Position numbers and translations under genes: made by a program. Positions 23,645 to 38,292 of a stretch of DNA of 64,000 nucleotides are shown piece by piece (positions within the stretch are counted from its first letter, which is position 1; each line of letters opens with the position of its first letter). Under the pieces are notes generated by a model, which had not been told where the DNA came from, did not search any database, and worked only from the letters and a program-made list of their open reading frames with translations. Source of the DNA: Cornus controversa. Its lineage: Eukaryota; Streptophyta; Magnoliopsida; Cornales; Cornaceae. Location of the stretch: assembly GCA_026545225.1 (NCBI GenBank), contig CM048845.1, positions 81,743,033 through 81,807,032 on the forward strand, written 5' to 3'.

Positions 23645-24490
23645 GCACCAACCAGCTAGTACCATTATAAAGATAAAATAAGTTATTCTTTCTACTCTCC
23701 TGGTCTCTTTGAGAAAAGGTTTTATTAATTAATTGGAGCACTATGCATCTTAACGAGTGTTTAAAATAGAAAAGTTTCTAACACAAAAAAAAAATGAATA
23801 ATTCAGGGTCATTAATAGCTACTCTAGGATGAATGTTTCTATGTGGTACTAACGATTTAATAACTATCTTTATAGCTCCAAAATGTTTTAGTTTACTTTC
23901 CTACCTATTATCTGGATATACCAAGAAAGATGTATGGTCTAATAAGGATACTATAAAATATTTACTCAGGCGGGGCCTCTTCTATTCTGGCTGAGATTAT
24001 AAACCTTTTTTCTTTTAAAAAAAAAATTAATGTATCGACTAATGCAACCTCACATTCATCAACTAGAGGCCTAAGGAAAGTATCCCAAAGGCCTTATCAG
24101 TTGAGCTGCTCATTCCGACTCCAAGAATATAACCTAATGTATGTAATGATTGAAATAAGATTTCATATTACTAATTGATAAGTAATTGGAAAAAATTCTC
24201 AGTTGAGAATATTATTTAAATAAATAAAATAAATTTTCAAGAGGAGTAATCCTACCATGCTCGGTTTCTTGCGTTAGATAGTGTCCAACAAGAATTCTGG
24301 TTAGTGTTAACAACTTTATCTTTTTTCTTTCAAACAATGTCATGAACCCTCATCTCCTGTGCCAACAATTATTGTTTATGCAATAACTTATTCAACTATT
24401 AAGTTAGATTGCTTACGGCTTAGCTAAAACTTTAGCTCATTCGTAAGGGATTAGGGGTGTACAACGAATCGGTGGAACCGGAACCGTAAG
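23645..24490. other. Gene-free stretch
   Basis: AT-rich DNA between the foldback MITE and the copia LTR. No open frame, inverted repeat or recognisable domain. The last ~40 bases (GGTGGAACCGGAACCGTAAG) recall the ends of hAT-type MITEs, too short to call. Confidence 0.4.
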
Positions 24491-24494
24491 GAAT

Positions 24495-27400
24495 TGTTAA
24501 AAAAATTGAATGAAAATTGAAGGTATGCAATGCAAGATGACATTGCATGAGTTATGTTAATGTTAGGATATAACATAAGTGGCAGATTGCATGTCTTTCA
24601 TTACATGAGTTATATTAACGTTGGGATATAACATGGGTGATAGAGTGTCTAGTAAGTGAAGAATGACACATAAGTGTTGATTTGTAGTGAAGAAACACTT
24701 AAGTGTTGATTAACAGTGAAACACTACCATTCCCAATGCTTGAACTGAAATGATAATGTCCCATGCCTTTTGAGAAAAACTGAAAAGGCACCTAGTGGTC
24801 TATAAATAGGCCATTTAGCCTCATTTGTAAGGTGTGTGCTTTTCCGACTTCTTCTTCTCTCTACGTCTGAAATCTCCCTCCTTTTCTACAAAACCTATAT
24901 AGTTTGAGTCAAGTCCAAGAGAGTACTAACACATAGGTGATTCGCAGAAGCTCAGTTGATTTGAAGTGTTGCTACTAATTGAGAGGAAGATCATTGTATC
25001 CTGAGAAACAGTTGTCAAGGGTCCGTTTAACACTATTACAGGGCGATAATTGTCTTAAGGAGATCGAATGTAATTCGAGCCTCAGTCTACAATCAGGTTC
25101 TATTTATTAGTGTTATTATTATGTGAATTTAATAAATAAACTGTATTATTTATTTAAAATAGTGTTGTTCATTTATTGCGTACTTAATTAAATAGTAGAA
25201 TATCCAAAGCATTATTTTTCCAACAATCTTAAAACAATTATTCGTGTTTTCATATAATTGAATTTCTATTATTTAATTACGTGTTATATTATTTATTATT
25301 TGTGATTAAGCTTGTCTATGTATTTAATAAATCAGACAGATGGCTCATCCCAAATTTAATAAGAAATGCTATGGGTGCAAGAGGAATGAACACCATACTA
25401 AAGATTGTCCTAGAAGAGTACAAAAGCTCTACAAATTAAACCCAACTGAGGTGCACATGAAGAAATTGGCTATTAAAAAATCATATAGAGATCTGTCAGC
25501 CATGGTTTCAAATATTAACTTGGTAGACGAAATTCAAAGGTGGTGGGTGGACACTGGAGCTGCTCACCATATCTGCTCAAATATGAGTAAATTTACTACT
25601 TCTAAAGTAGTAGAACCCAGAGAACATGTCTTCATGGGGAACTTCGCTACTGCCAGAGTTGAAGGTCAAGGAAAAATTGTACTGAAGATATCCTCAGGGA
25701 AAGAACTCACGCTCAATGATGTGCTGCATGTACATGATATCTGAAAGAATCTAGTAACTGGAGCCTTGCTGAGCAAAAATGGGTTTAAATTAGTATTTGT
25801 TGATCAAAATGTACTTATTACTAAAAGTGGGGTGTATGTGGGTAAATGGTCTTTGAGTGATAATTAATTTAAACTCAATGTACTAACCGATATTCTCAAA
25901 CTTTATAATAAAGTCAATGCTTCTTCTTATTTGATCAAGTCTTCTGATATGTGGCATGGTAGACTAGGACATGTTAATTATGATGCAATACGCAAATTAA
26001 TTAATATGAATTTACTACCTAAATTTACTATTGACTCAACTAATAAATGTGAAACATGTGTAGAAGGAAAGTCAATGAAAACTCCTTTTAACTCCATAGA
26101 GAGGAGTATAAAACCTCTAGAATTAATTCACAGTGATATCTGTGACTTAAAGTTTGTGCAAACTAGAGGTGAGAAAAAGTATTTCATTATTTTTATTGAT
26201 GATTGCACAAGATATTGTTATGTCTATTTGCTTCGTAGCAAAGATGAAGCCTTAGTAATGTTTAAACATTACAAGAATGAGGAAGAGAATCAAATTGGCA
26301 AAAAGATAAAAATATTAAAAAGTGATAGGTGTGGTGAATATGAAGCATCATTTGTTGGCCTTTGTTCAGAATTTGGTATCATTCATCAAATCACGACTCC
26401 CTACTCGCCTCAACAAAATAGTATTACTGAATGTAAGAACTGTACTCTTAAAGAGATGATGAATGCCTTATTGATAAGTTATGGGTTACCTTAGAACTTG
26501 TGGGGGGAGTATTTGCTTTCCGCTAACCATATTATCAATAAAATACCTCACAAGAAATCTGATAAAACATATTATGAGTTATGGAAAGATTGAAGACTTT
26601 CCTATAAATTTTTTAAAATGTGGGGGTGTCTTGCTAAGGTGGTCGTTCCTGATCCTGAGAAAGTTAGGATAGGTCCTAAAATCATTGATTTTATTTTCAT
26701 TGGTTATGTTTATAATAGTAGTGTATATAGATTCCTTGTGCATAAATCTAACATTACTGATACACATGTCAATACCATTATTAAGTCCAGGAATGTAACG
26801 TTCTTTAAGAATGTTTTCCCTGTAAAAATGTACAAGATAAGATCTCTTTTAAAAGAGACCGTGATACTGTTAATAGTGGTAGTCAAGAAGTTATAGAACA
26901 AAAGTCTATAAAAAAGGAAAATGAGGATGAACTTAGACGTAGTAAGAGAGTTAAAATATTTAAGTCATTTGGTCTTGATTTCTTAACATATTTATTGGAA
27001 AGTGAGCCTCAAACCTACACGAAAGCTGTCTTCTCCATATGCTCTTTTGTGGAAAGAGGCTATTAATAATGAAATTGAATCCATTTTACAAAACAATACT
27101 TGGGAGTTGGTGGATCTTCCTCCTGGAAATAAACCACTTGGTTATAAGTGAATTTTCGAAAGGAAGATGAAAGCTGATGGATCGATAGATAAGTATAAAG
27201 CCAGACTTGTAGCTAAAGGTTACAAACAAAGAGAGGGCTTAGATTACTTTGAAATCTACTCACCAGTAACAAGAATTACATCCATTAGAATGTTAATCAC
27301 AATTACAGCATTATAAAATCTTGAAATACATCAAATGGATGTTAAGACAACATTCTTGAATGGTGAGTTAGATGAAGAAACTTATATGGAACAACCAGAA

Positions 27401-28020
27401 TGATTCATAGTTCCAGGACAAGAGAAGAAATTGTGCAAACTTGTTAAATCTATTTATGGATTAAATCAAGCACCTAAACAATGGCATAAGAAATTTGATA
27501 AAGTGATGTTATCAAACGGATTTAAAACTAATGAGTGTGATAAATGTGTGTATACTAAGAGAACTCGAGATGGATATGTGATTGTGTGCCTATATGTGGA
27601 TGATATGTTAATTATGGGTAGTAATAATGGCATCATTAAAACTACTAATAAAATGCTGACCAATAACTTTGATATGAAAGATATGGGTATTGTTGATGTC
27701 ATTCTAGGAATTAAAATTTTTAGAACATCAAAAGGTTCAATGTTATCTTAATCTCACTATATTGAGAAAATACTAGATAAATTAAATAAGAATGACAGGA
27801 ATATTTCAAAGACTCCTATAAATTTAAATCTTCATCTATCAAAGAATAATGGTCCTAGCATATCACAACTCGAGTTTTTTTAGATCATAGGCAGTCTAAT
27901 GTATGTGATGAACTACACAGGACTTGATATAGCTTACTCAATGAATAGACTAAATAGGTATACGAGTAATCTAGGAAAAAATCACTCGACAGTGATTATA
28001 AAGGTATTTTAAATGTAAAA
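24495..28020 (+). mobile_element. Ty1/copia retrotransposon, broken, no 3' LTR
   Basis: The likely 5' LTR is 24495-25225 (TGTTAAAA...TTCCAACA, with a TATA box in GTCTATAAATAGGCC near 24799). Then come a gag remnant with a CCHC knuckle (CYGC...HTKDC, about 25367-25410), a protease core WWVDTGAAHHIC near 25541, a GAG-pre-integrase/integrase part (WHGRLGH and later integrase core, 25950-26600), and reverse transcriptase (SIYGLNQAPKQW and the catalytic YVDD, 27430-27720). The order protease-integrase-RT is diagnostic of Ty1/copia. It is broken in several places and ends against the Athila-type LTR at 28069. It is an old fossil, not functional. Confidence 0.85.
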
Positions 28021-28068
28021 TACATGTTTGGAGACTTGTACGAAGGTCCGGGAAAGTTTTGGGAGCGT

Positions 28069-31000
28069 TGATAGGCGTTGAATGTTATGCATTTTAGCCT
28101 TTTAATTTGCATATTTTATTCTCTTAGTGATAGATTATTTGTGATTTTACTCTATTTTAGTGTTTTCTGTATTTTCAGGGCCTTAATGATTATTTCAGTT
28201 AAAATCATGATTTTGGGCTTTTAAAGATGACATTCAAGAGGGTTATGAGAAGCATATATCAAGTGGATCAATTCAACTCCATATTTCAACTCAAATCATC
28301 CCAAGGAAGAGGTCCAAAAGAATTATAACTACTAAAGGGTATTTCGAGCCGAAGCCCAATTCTGCACAAAATGAAGTTTTAATCCCGTTTTGAAAAATAG
28401 CCCGTAACTTTTAGTTTTGAGCATCAAAACGACCTAATTCTTTAACGGTTGAACGAAATTCAATTCTTGACGTTTTTGTATTTCACATAAATTTATGAAT
28501 CGGACTTCTAGTACGTCAAACTTTAGGCCAAAAGTCAATAGAAAAACTCACCTAATTAGGGTCTGCGGAAAAACCCTAATTATCTCCTAATTAGGTGGTA
28601 CGTCAATGGTTTGATTGTTCTAACTATTGAGGATTTTTGTATTCATGCATAGATTATGTAATTTAGATGATTCTTTTTATAAAATTAAGCAATAAAAGTC
28701 TTATAAATTCAGTTTGAATGATTTCTTAGCTTATCTTAGGTACTTAATTATTGTTATTAAACTCAATCTCTTTTATTTTATGTTATTATGAGAGTGATTA
28801 TTACACAATGGTAATCATTGAACATATCATTAAAAGCCTTGTTGGATTATGCCTAGAGAAGATGGATCATATTGCACCTTAGAGTGAAGTAGTTAGGCAG
28901 ATGACTCATGTCAATCGAAGATAGTCCATAACTTAGCCTTAATCATATGTTATTCTCTTGATGGTTGGAGGTGAGCTTGTAGCCACTGACACCACTTATG
29001 CATGGTATAATTCTCCATAGTTAGTTCAATTAGCCATTGATTATGAAGTTAGTGGTGAAGTCAATAACCCTAGATTCATCTCATCTTATTCTCACTCATT
29101 AATTTCTCTTATTTTTATTTAATTGCTTTATTAGTTAAAATAAAAATAAAAATCAGCAACTTATTTTTCTTTAATTTAATTAGAATTAATTCCATAAATC
29201 CAACACAATCAGACCATAATCCCAGAGGATTGACACCCCTATTTTGTAAAGAATTCGTTCTATTGCGAAGTGGTATAATTTAATTGATACACTCAGCCAC
29301 GATCAATTGTTGGCGCCTTTGCCGGGGACTGTCTATTTGATTGTTTGGATTATAGAATTAGTTTTATTAAATTTTTAGTTTAAGAAATTTTTATATTTTG
29401 TTTTATTTTCAGGTACTTTAGTCACTATATGCACGGTCACTGTTCAGTGGTTGATCGTTTGATACCTCTTGATCCCGAGCCTGAATGCACTCTCAAACAA
29501 TAGAGGAACATTCTTATTGATACCATTATGCAAGAAGAAGAAATTATTGACAACATGGTTGGAGTGCAAGACAATAATGGCAATAACAATGTTGTACCTA
29601 ATGCTATGGTGGAAGGGGCAAGACAATAATGGCAACAACAATGTTGTGCCTAATGCTAGAGTGAAAGGTGCAAGATTGCTCAGAGACTACTATGTCCCAG
29701 AGACAAACACTTCGTTGGTTGGTTCCCAACTGCCTAATGTTACTACTCAAAATTATGTGATCAAATCCAGCATTATTTAGATACTTTCATCATATTTTGG
29801 GCTGACTCATAAGGACCCTTACAAGCATTTAGATGAGTTCATAGAAATGTGTTCAACTACCAAAATTTACAACTTCTTTGAATATGCTTTCAGAATGCTA
29901 CTTTTTCCATTCTCCTTAAAGGATAAAGCCAATAATTGGTTTAATTCTCTACTGGCAGGCTCTATCATGACATGGGCTCAGATGCAACTTGAGTTCCTCA
30001 AGAAATATATTCCAACAGGGAAAACCAATCAGTTCAGACGGGCTATCACTGAATTTCTCCCAACATGAGAGATAACAATTTAATGAGACATGAGAAAAGT
30101 TCAAGGACCTTCTTAGGAAGTGTCTACATCATCAGGTTCCTAAGTGGCAACTTGTGCAAAGTTTTTATGAGGGGCTGACTGAAGTTAACAGACAGATGGT
30201 TGAAGTATCTGTGGAGGTACTTTCATGCTGAAGAATGAAGAAGAGGCATGGACCTTATTTAAAAATTTAAGTGACAATTCTCTACAACATGTATCCTCTA
30301 CTCGTTCTAGCAGACCAGCCACTACAAGAAAGACTGATGGAATTTTCAAGGTTGGTGCTACAAATGCTATGCCAACCGAAATTGACTTAATTGCACAAAA
30401 GGTGGCATTGATTATGGTAGCGAATCAAGTTCATCATTCTGCAAGTTCTTCATTGCTAGGCCCTTTGACTTCTACTTTAGTCCTATACATAATATGAACA
30501 ATTGTCCTTCAGTTGGACAATTTTTTGAACTTCAACAAGAGTAGGTCCAAGATACATTCACTGGACTAATGAATCCTCCACGTGGTAACACTTACAATCC
30601 AACATGAAGGAATCATCTTGGTTTTTCTTATAACAATCAAGGAGCAATAATGCAACCTACATATCAGCCTAGGAACTATGTGCCTCGACAGTCATATCAA
30701 GCACAAGTTTATATGCCACAGAAGAATTCTGCCTTTGAAAACAAAATAATAGGTGTGACAAAATGATGGGTGCCCTAGCTAGGCTCGAGAAGATTGAGTC
30801 TAAACTTGAGAAGCTCGATTCCATTATTGAAATAGTGCAAGTTACTGCTCAACTGGTACATTCTCATTCTCAGTCTATTGCTAAACTAGAATCTTAGTTT
30901 GGAAAATTTGGTAATGCCATGAGCAGAAGAGAAGAAGGAAAGCTTGTAAGTCAACCAATTGTCAATCCCAGATGGATGCATGCTTTTTTAAGCAACCCAC

Positions 31001-34000
31001 ACTATGAGCAAGTTCAAACCATTGCCACTTTGAGAAGTGGGAAACTAATTGATAAAAAAATGGGAGAGAAGAAGAAAGAAGAAGAAGAAGTAATCACAAG
31101 TCTAAGTGCTAAAAATTCATATGAGCCCAAGGCTCCCTTCCCACAACGTTTTCTAAAAGTATCCAAGTTGGGGAAGAAAGGGGACAAGTTGTATGATATC
31201 ATGGAGGTGTTTTGATAAGTAAAGATCAATTTATCACTCCTTGATGCCATCAAGAAGATTCCTCTTTATGCAAAGTTTTTTAAGGACTTGTGCACTCAGA
31301 AAAGGCATTCCAAGAGTCATATGCTAAAGAAGGCAATGTTGCCACAACAAGTGAGTTTCATAATTTAGCATTGCACTCATCCCAAATACAAAGGTCCTGG
31401 TGCTCCAACTATCTCATACATCATTGGAGAGCATCATGTTGACAAAGCTCTTCTTGATTTGGGTTTAGTGCAAACTTGTTGACCTATTCAGCCTACTTAC
31501 AGTTGGGTTTGGGAGAATTGAAACCCACCTCGGAGGTATTACAGTTTGCAAATAGATCAACTAAGCAACCACGAGGGATTCTTGCAAATGTACTTATCAA
31601 AGTGGACAAGTTTTACTTTTCAGTTGATTCTATTGTGCTAGACACTAAGTCAGTCCATAATCCAAGGAGGCACATTCCAATCATCCATGGCCGACCTTTT
31701 TTAGCTACTGCTAATGCTTGCATAAACTGTAGGTCAGAGATCATGGACATCTCTTTTGGCAACATGAAGGTTAAGCTTAATATTTTCAATACTATTCAAC
31801 ACCCTCCAGACCAAAGTGATATTTTTTGCACGGATGTTTTTGAATACTATGTAGAGGAATTTGCTTTATATTCTCTATCTCCTGACCCCTTGGAAGCATG
31901 CATGTCCTTCTTTGACACTAATTTATTTAATACTGAGGAGTCAATTGAAGAGTTAGATTTTATACTTGAGGTTACAGCCATTCAGAATACTCCACCTTGG
32001 AGGATACCAGTCGAACCACTACCTCTCCTTTCTAGCACTACTCCAGTGCCTTCATTGGAGACCCTTCCACAACTCAAGCTGAAGTCTATGCCTAATAAGT
32101 TGACATATATGTTTCTGGGGGCCAATAAAACTCTTCCAGTTATCATTGCCTCTGATTTAACAAACACTCAAGAAGTAAGCTTAGTAGAGGTCTTGTACCA
32201 ATATCGTGAAGTAATTGGGTGGAGTGTAACTGATCTAAAGTGTATTAATCCTTCTATCTACATGTATAAGATTCACTTAGAAAAAGAAAGCAAACTATCT
32301 CGAGAAGCACAGAGACGATTGAATCCTAACATAAAAGAGGTGGTAAAAAAGGAAGTCATTGTGTTGGGGCATGTTGTCTCAAAAAGGGGCATTGAAATAG
32401 AAAAAGTAAAGATTGATCTCATATCCACTTTACCTCCTCCTACTACGGTGAGGCAAGTATGTTCTTTCTTGGGCCATAGGGCTTTAAATGAGCCGAGTTT
32501 TGGGCTGTTCGAGCTTGGTTCGACACATCCAAAAGGATGTTTAAGCTCGACTCGAGCTCGAACGATCTCTTGTTGCCTATGTTCAAGCTCAGTTCGGCCG
32601 TGCTCAAACAAGCTCAAGCTGCTTTTTTATTCAGATCTAACTCCCAAATACAATAAGCATTATATAAATATATATGTATACATGGCTACAAATCTGATTT
32701 ACATAGCAACATATCTTACTTATATGCATTATATGAATCCTCAGTGTTTGATCTCCAAAGTCATACACAATAAAAGCAACTCCCATATCAAATCATTCAT
32801 GCCAAGACAATACAGAGTGAGATCAAATGATAGAGAGAGAGAGATAGAGAGAAAGCACTAACTTGAGAGAATTTCCATGGTCGCCATCACTGGTTCTAAT
32901 TTTTTGGTCACTCTCGTCGTAGTTTTGATAGAAGATCACTAGTTTCACTTTTCTGGTCATTCTTGCCGCAACACATAATTGACAAATGCTTGGGGGAGGT
33001 AGTGGTTTAGTGGCTGGGTTTTGACTTGAGTAGATAGAATTTGAGAATAAAGTGTTATAGGGTTTAGATGATATTATTGGGGGAATGGGTTTAGGAGTTA
33101 TGGAATGGGCTTGAGTTAGTTTTATTTTAAAAGGGCTTGGGAATGGACTTGGGTTAGTTTTATTTTAAAGTAGAGAATAATATAATAAATTAGATTGGGT
33201 TATATTGTTGGGTTAAGACTTAAAATAAATTGAAATAGTTAAAACATCTAATATAAAATTATAAAAATATATACATGTATATATATTATATATGTGTGTG
33301 TTCACGAGCCCTAAAGCGAGCCTATTTACGAATGCGTTCATGAACAAACGAGTCTAATAGAGAGGTGTTTGAGCTTGGTTTGTGTAATAAACGAGCCTAA
33401 ATTTTTTGTTTGAGCTTGGTTCATTTATTAGACAAACGAACAAGAACCGAGCCCTTGACGAGCCAAGCTCAAGCTATTCATTGAAAGCTTGGTTCATTTA
33501 CAGCCCTATTGGGCTATACCGGATCCTAAAGAAGATTTATCAAAGACTTCAGTAAAATTGCTTGATCCTTATGTCAACTCTTGACTAAGGACGCTACTTT
33601 CTCCTTTGATGATGATTGTTTGCAAGCTTTCGAGAAACTTCGGTCTTTGCTATCCTCTACACCAGTCATGCATTCTCTGAGATGGCCACTACCATTTGAA
33701 ATTATGTATGATACTTCTGACTATGCAATAGGAGCTGTTCTGGGATAACGGGATAACAAATGCCCTTATGTTATTTACTATACTAGTAAGACATCTGATG
33801 CTCAACTTAATTATGCCATTACAGAGAAGGAGATTCAAGAAGTCGTATTCGCCTTGGACAAATTATGTTCTTATCTATTGGGGTCCAAGGTGGTTGTCTA
33901 TTCTGATCATGTTGCGTTGAGGCACTTGCTCGCAAATAAGGAAACCAAGCCGCAACTTATTCGGTGGATTCTACTGTTGCAAAAATTTGATTTGGAGATA

Positions 34001-37000
34001 AAAGATAAAAAGGGGATAGAGAATATGGTGGCAGACCATTTATCTCAGATTCTATTAGACTCCACGTTCGATGCATTGGCCTATTCATGAATCATTTCTG
34101 GATGAGCAATTGTTTGGAGTATTCAAGGGATCACTACCGTAGTATCTGAAGCACTGTGTAGAAGGGATTGTGCCTATCAGAGATGTGAAATCCATCGACT
34201 TGACGGATCCTGTTTATCATACTTGATCCTTTTGGGTGATGAACGTTACCTACAGACGTTAACTGTAGGGTATTTTGTATTTCTAATCTTTGATTTCTTT
34301 TAGTTTTTCTTCCTTTCAATTTTTAGTTCATGTTTTTTTTTTTCTTTCAATATTAGGTGTGTTTTAATGTGTTTTGTTTGAGTTTTTGATGTCTTGGTTG
34401 CTTTCGAGGGATGCTGAAAGGTGTGCCGGGATTTTTGGACTCAAAATGGGTGAATAAGATAGGTCTTAATCAACCTTAGGCAATCACTACTTCAAAAATC
34501 CTCTTTTCAGTTAACTTTGGGTGATTGATGCCCAAAGGAGCCTAGGTGGGGTGTTCAATCGCCCCTACCAAAGGGGGATCGATCGCCCTTTACGAAAATA
34601 TGGGGGACAACTACCAGTTGGGTGATCGATCACATCTTTTGCTTTATATAAAGCCTCCCTCAAAGCTATTAGTTGCATGCACTTGAATATTTGAAGCTTA
34701 AGGGCTCTACCTTGACTCTCCTACATCTACTTTAATTGCAACTCCTCAATTTGGTGATTTCATTACAAATATTATTCTTGATCATCTTCAACAACATCAA
34801 TTCCAATTTGTTCATCTCAATTTCTTAACCAAAAGGCCAACTTTTTCCAAGTTTCTTCATCAAGAAAATGCATGTTTTATTTTCTTGAAATTGACTGGAT
34901 TTCTTTGAGGGCTTTTGAAGAACAAATTTGGGGGAGAAGATTGTATAGTGGATTGGTTGATTTCGGGACAAATAAAATTACAAAAAAGGGGTTGAAGATT
35001 GTGATTACTTTGTGCACGCCAAGTGTTTGATTAAATTCATCAATCAAACTTTTCAAATTCCTATGGCATCGAAAAAAGCCCACACAAGGTGCGTCAAGCT
35101 CACGTAATCCTCAATGGAGATGACATGCTCAAGCACTGGCTGCTCTTGTACCTCAGAAGGAGAGGGTTCATGAAAGATGTCATCCGAGAGCCTTGAATTT
35201 TGAAATGAATTTTGATATACCAGAACTCTATGTTATGTTTCCTGAGACGCCGGGTTGCCTTAATTTTTACTCCTGCATCTACTACCATTTACCCAAGGCT
35301 TGTGAAGGTCTTTTACCAGAACTTAATGCCAAAACCAGACAAGCAGGAACTCTTATTTCTTCAGTAGATGGGAAGCAAGTCCACATTGATATGTCGACTA
35401 TTGCTACTGCTATGGGCTGCCCCATACATGTCCGGATGATTTAACAAATATTTACACTCCTCTATCTGAGGATCTCTTTGTGGTGAACTTAGTTGCACGT
35501 TTGTGTGCCAGCCAATTTGTTGGGCCAAAAAATAATGCTACTTCTAAATCCTCCATGCCTAATCACTTATGGTTCATTGATGTCGTGCTATACAAGGACG
35601 TGTGTCCAATTGGGCACAAGATTGAAAGATGTCAAGAGTTCCTCCAAGTTTTATATGCTATACATTATGGGCACTGGTTATCTTTTCCACAAATTGTATT
35701 GGGACAAATTAAAAAATTTTATTCAAAGGTTGTGGGCAAGTCACTAGACAGTGCAAGTGATTGGGAGTTTCCATTCCCCACTCTTATTTACCAGTTGCAA
35801 GTTGCACATGGGTATGAGGTTGATGAGGATGAGCTCTCCTTTACACGAGACATACACTATGGCACGCATGATTGAAACATAAGTCGCTCACATATGCGTC
35901 AGAGAGTCATTGCTGGGTTACTATCTAGACCGGCCTATAGAAGGGAAGCCATTATAGCACGACCACCAATGGTGGAAGAGCTTGAAGAGGCAGAGGAGGA
36001 GGATGTCCATGCACAGGCTGGAGGTCAGGCATATGGCCATTTAGAGGAGCAAATTGCAGGTTTGACTACCCAATTTGGAGCCTTGCGGACAGAGGTATCT
36101 GCATAGCTCGGAGCTTTGAGGACAGAGATGGTGGATCAGTACAGAGAAGCTCAACAGGATTGGAGGGAGATGAGGATGATGTTGCGTGCTTTAATGCGAC
36201 ATTTCGGCCTTGACCCTGATGTTCCAGCACCATCTTCTCCTTTATTTTTTGGAGGTAACTATTTTTTGTATTTTTAGTTTTTTTATTAATTTTCTTTTCT
36301 TTATTTTATTTTTCTGTATTATATTCAGTTTCAAAAAAAATTATGTTTTTCTTTTTTATTTCATGTTTATTTTCACCCATATTATTCACTTGGTCATTGG
36401 GGTATAGTGGTCTGTTTACAGGTTGTCGTATCCAAGTTTAGGGGGATGTTTGCATTGTCTTCTTGCTACAGGTTTGCTATTTTCTTGCCACTATTCTGGG
36501 TTAATGGTAACATCGCTCTAACCTTTCTTTATGCTTCTATTAGATGTACATTAGTGACAATGTACAGTTTAAGTTTGGGGGTAAGGTGATGTCTTTTTAT
36601 GTGTTTTATTGCAATGGGGAGAAATTTTTATGAAATTCTTTTGTTTTAGGACTTTTTGGTTATTTTATTTTTCTAGTTTGTTTTGTTTTTAGTTAGGATG
36701 TTTTTACATTATTCAAAGGATTAGTATGCTATGTAGGTGCTCAACTTGCAATTCTTGGGTATGTTTTAAATTTTGAGAGATTGTGGTTTGAATTAAGTGG
36801 TTTTAAATCTTTGTTTGCATTGACATGCTTTGGAGTGATTGGTTTTAGTTTTCTCACATGCACAAACACACAAGCATAATCTTGTGGGGTATAAACTTTA
36901 GCTCTGAGTTATGGGGTTACATATACTTGATAGTACTTAGTAACCATTGAGAATAAGTACCAATGATGTGTTTTACTTAACTTTAAAAATAAAAAAATAT

Positions 37001-38292
37001 CTAATGAATAACAAATCAATTTGATCATTTTCACGAAGTAACTGGGCTTCTCGCCTCAGTAAGCATTGAGTGTTACCATCAAAAAGTGAAGGGTGAGAAA
37101 AGATGAAACATTGGTTGTCTTGGTTTGTAACCTGACTGATTTGAGTTATTAGGTTCTTTGGGGTGTCTTAACACCTAATGCCCTAAAACCATCTACATTG
37201 GGAGTCACTGACTGAAAGCTTGCTACATGGATCTTCTAGAAAGCTTAATAGACCAAGACATAACACAACCAATAAATCAATAAAAAAAATGATGAATGAA
37301 AAAAAATGAAAAATTCATGTATTCATGTTTTCGAAGTATGAGTTCAATAAGGGGATTTATTAAGTTGAAGGGGTATGTGACTTAGTATATTCGGAGTTGG
37401 GTTATGCCACATAATATGACTGTTAGTTCACTTTTCACGAGGGAGCTAGATTTGGTTGCTTTGAGATGTGTTGATGTAAATTATGCATAGGGACCATTAC
37501 TTTGAATGATGAAATTTAAAAGTTAGAAAGTATTATTAAATGCAAGTCTGTAACTATATATTGTAATATTCTTCTTGATTAATGTTTAAACAGAAATTTT
37601 GAATGTTTATGGGTAACATTTTAGGAAACCCTCACGAGACTATAACTCATCCACTATGGGTAACCTATGAGTTCAAAGGCTTGTTGCATATGCTAAATGT
37701 AATCGTTTCTCCCACGAAAGAGGAGGTTTGGGAAGTTTAGTAAGTGTTTAGATAGTTTTATTTGTTTTAGTTTTATTTTGTTCTATTGTCAAAAGAGTAG
37801 CAATATGTAAGTTTGAGGGTGTGATAGGCGTTGAATGTTATGCATTCTAACCTCTTAATTTGCACATTTTGTTCTCTTGGTAATAGATTATTTGTGATTT
37901 TACTCTGTTTTAGTGTTTTATGTACTTTCAAAACCTTAATGATTATTTCAGTTAAAACCATGATTTTGAGTTTTTAAAGATGACATTCAAGAGGGTTATA
38001 AGAAGCCTACTTCAAGAGGATCAATTCAACTCCATATTTTAATTCAAATCAGCCCAAGGAAGAGGTCCAAGAAAATTATAACTGCTTAAGTGTATTTCGG
38101 GCCGAAGCCTAATTCTGCGCAAAATATAATTTTAATCCCGTAATGGAAAACAGCCCGTAACTCTTATTTTTTAGAATCAAAATGGCCTAATTCATTTAAG
38201 GGTTGAACAAAATTCAATTCTGAACATTTTTGTATTGCATGTAAATTTGTGAATCGGACTTCTGGTACGTCAAGCTTTGGGCCAAAAGTCAA
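28069..38292 (+). mobile_element. Athila-type Ty3/gypsy retrotransposon, long, broken
   Basis: The 5' LTR 28069-29305 (TGATAGGCGTTG...GATCA) is followed at once by the primer-binding-type word TTGGCGCCTTTGCCGGGGAC typical of Athila/Tat elements. Then come gag (about 29450-31200, with FLKKYIPTGKTNQFR-like text), a protease to reverse transcriptase/RNase H part (about 31300-34090, including HGRPFLATA and a tail with [11 protein letters not shown]), a non-coding spacer, and a 3' ORF region (about 35040-36200) of the extra-ORF type found in Athila. A purine tract lies near 37811 and the 3' LTR starts at 37822 but is cut at about 38292. An hAT-like element sits in pol (32477-33508). Many breaks. 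The LTRs differ at roughly one site in ten over their first 150 bp by eye, so it is millions of years old. Confidence 0.85.
32477..33508. mobile_element. Non-autonomous hAT-type transposon in the Athila pol region
   Basis: 1032 bp. The ends are inverse (left TAGGGCTTTAAATGAGCC; right, read in reverse, TAGGGCTGTAAATGAACC) and the arms are rich in GAGCTTGGTTC/GAGCTCG words. The flanking 8-mers TTGGGCCA (32469-32476) and TTGGGCTA (33509-33516) match at 7 of 8 positions. An 8-bp duplication is typical of hAT elements. The interior has no transposase. Confidence 0.8.

Noticed and set aside
31476-32861. A 461-residue open frame, the longest in the window
   Set aside because: It starts in Athila protease/RT sequence and runs on into the nested hAT-like element. 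It is a by-product of the insertion, not a gene.
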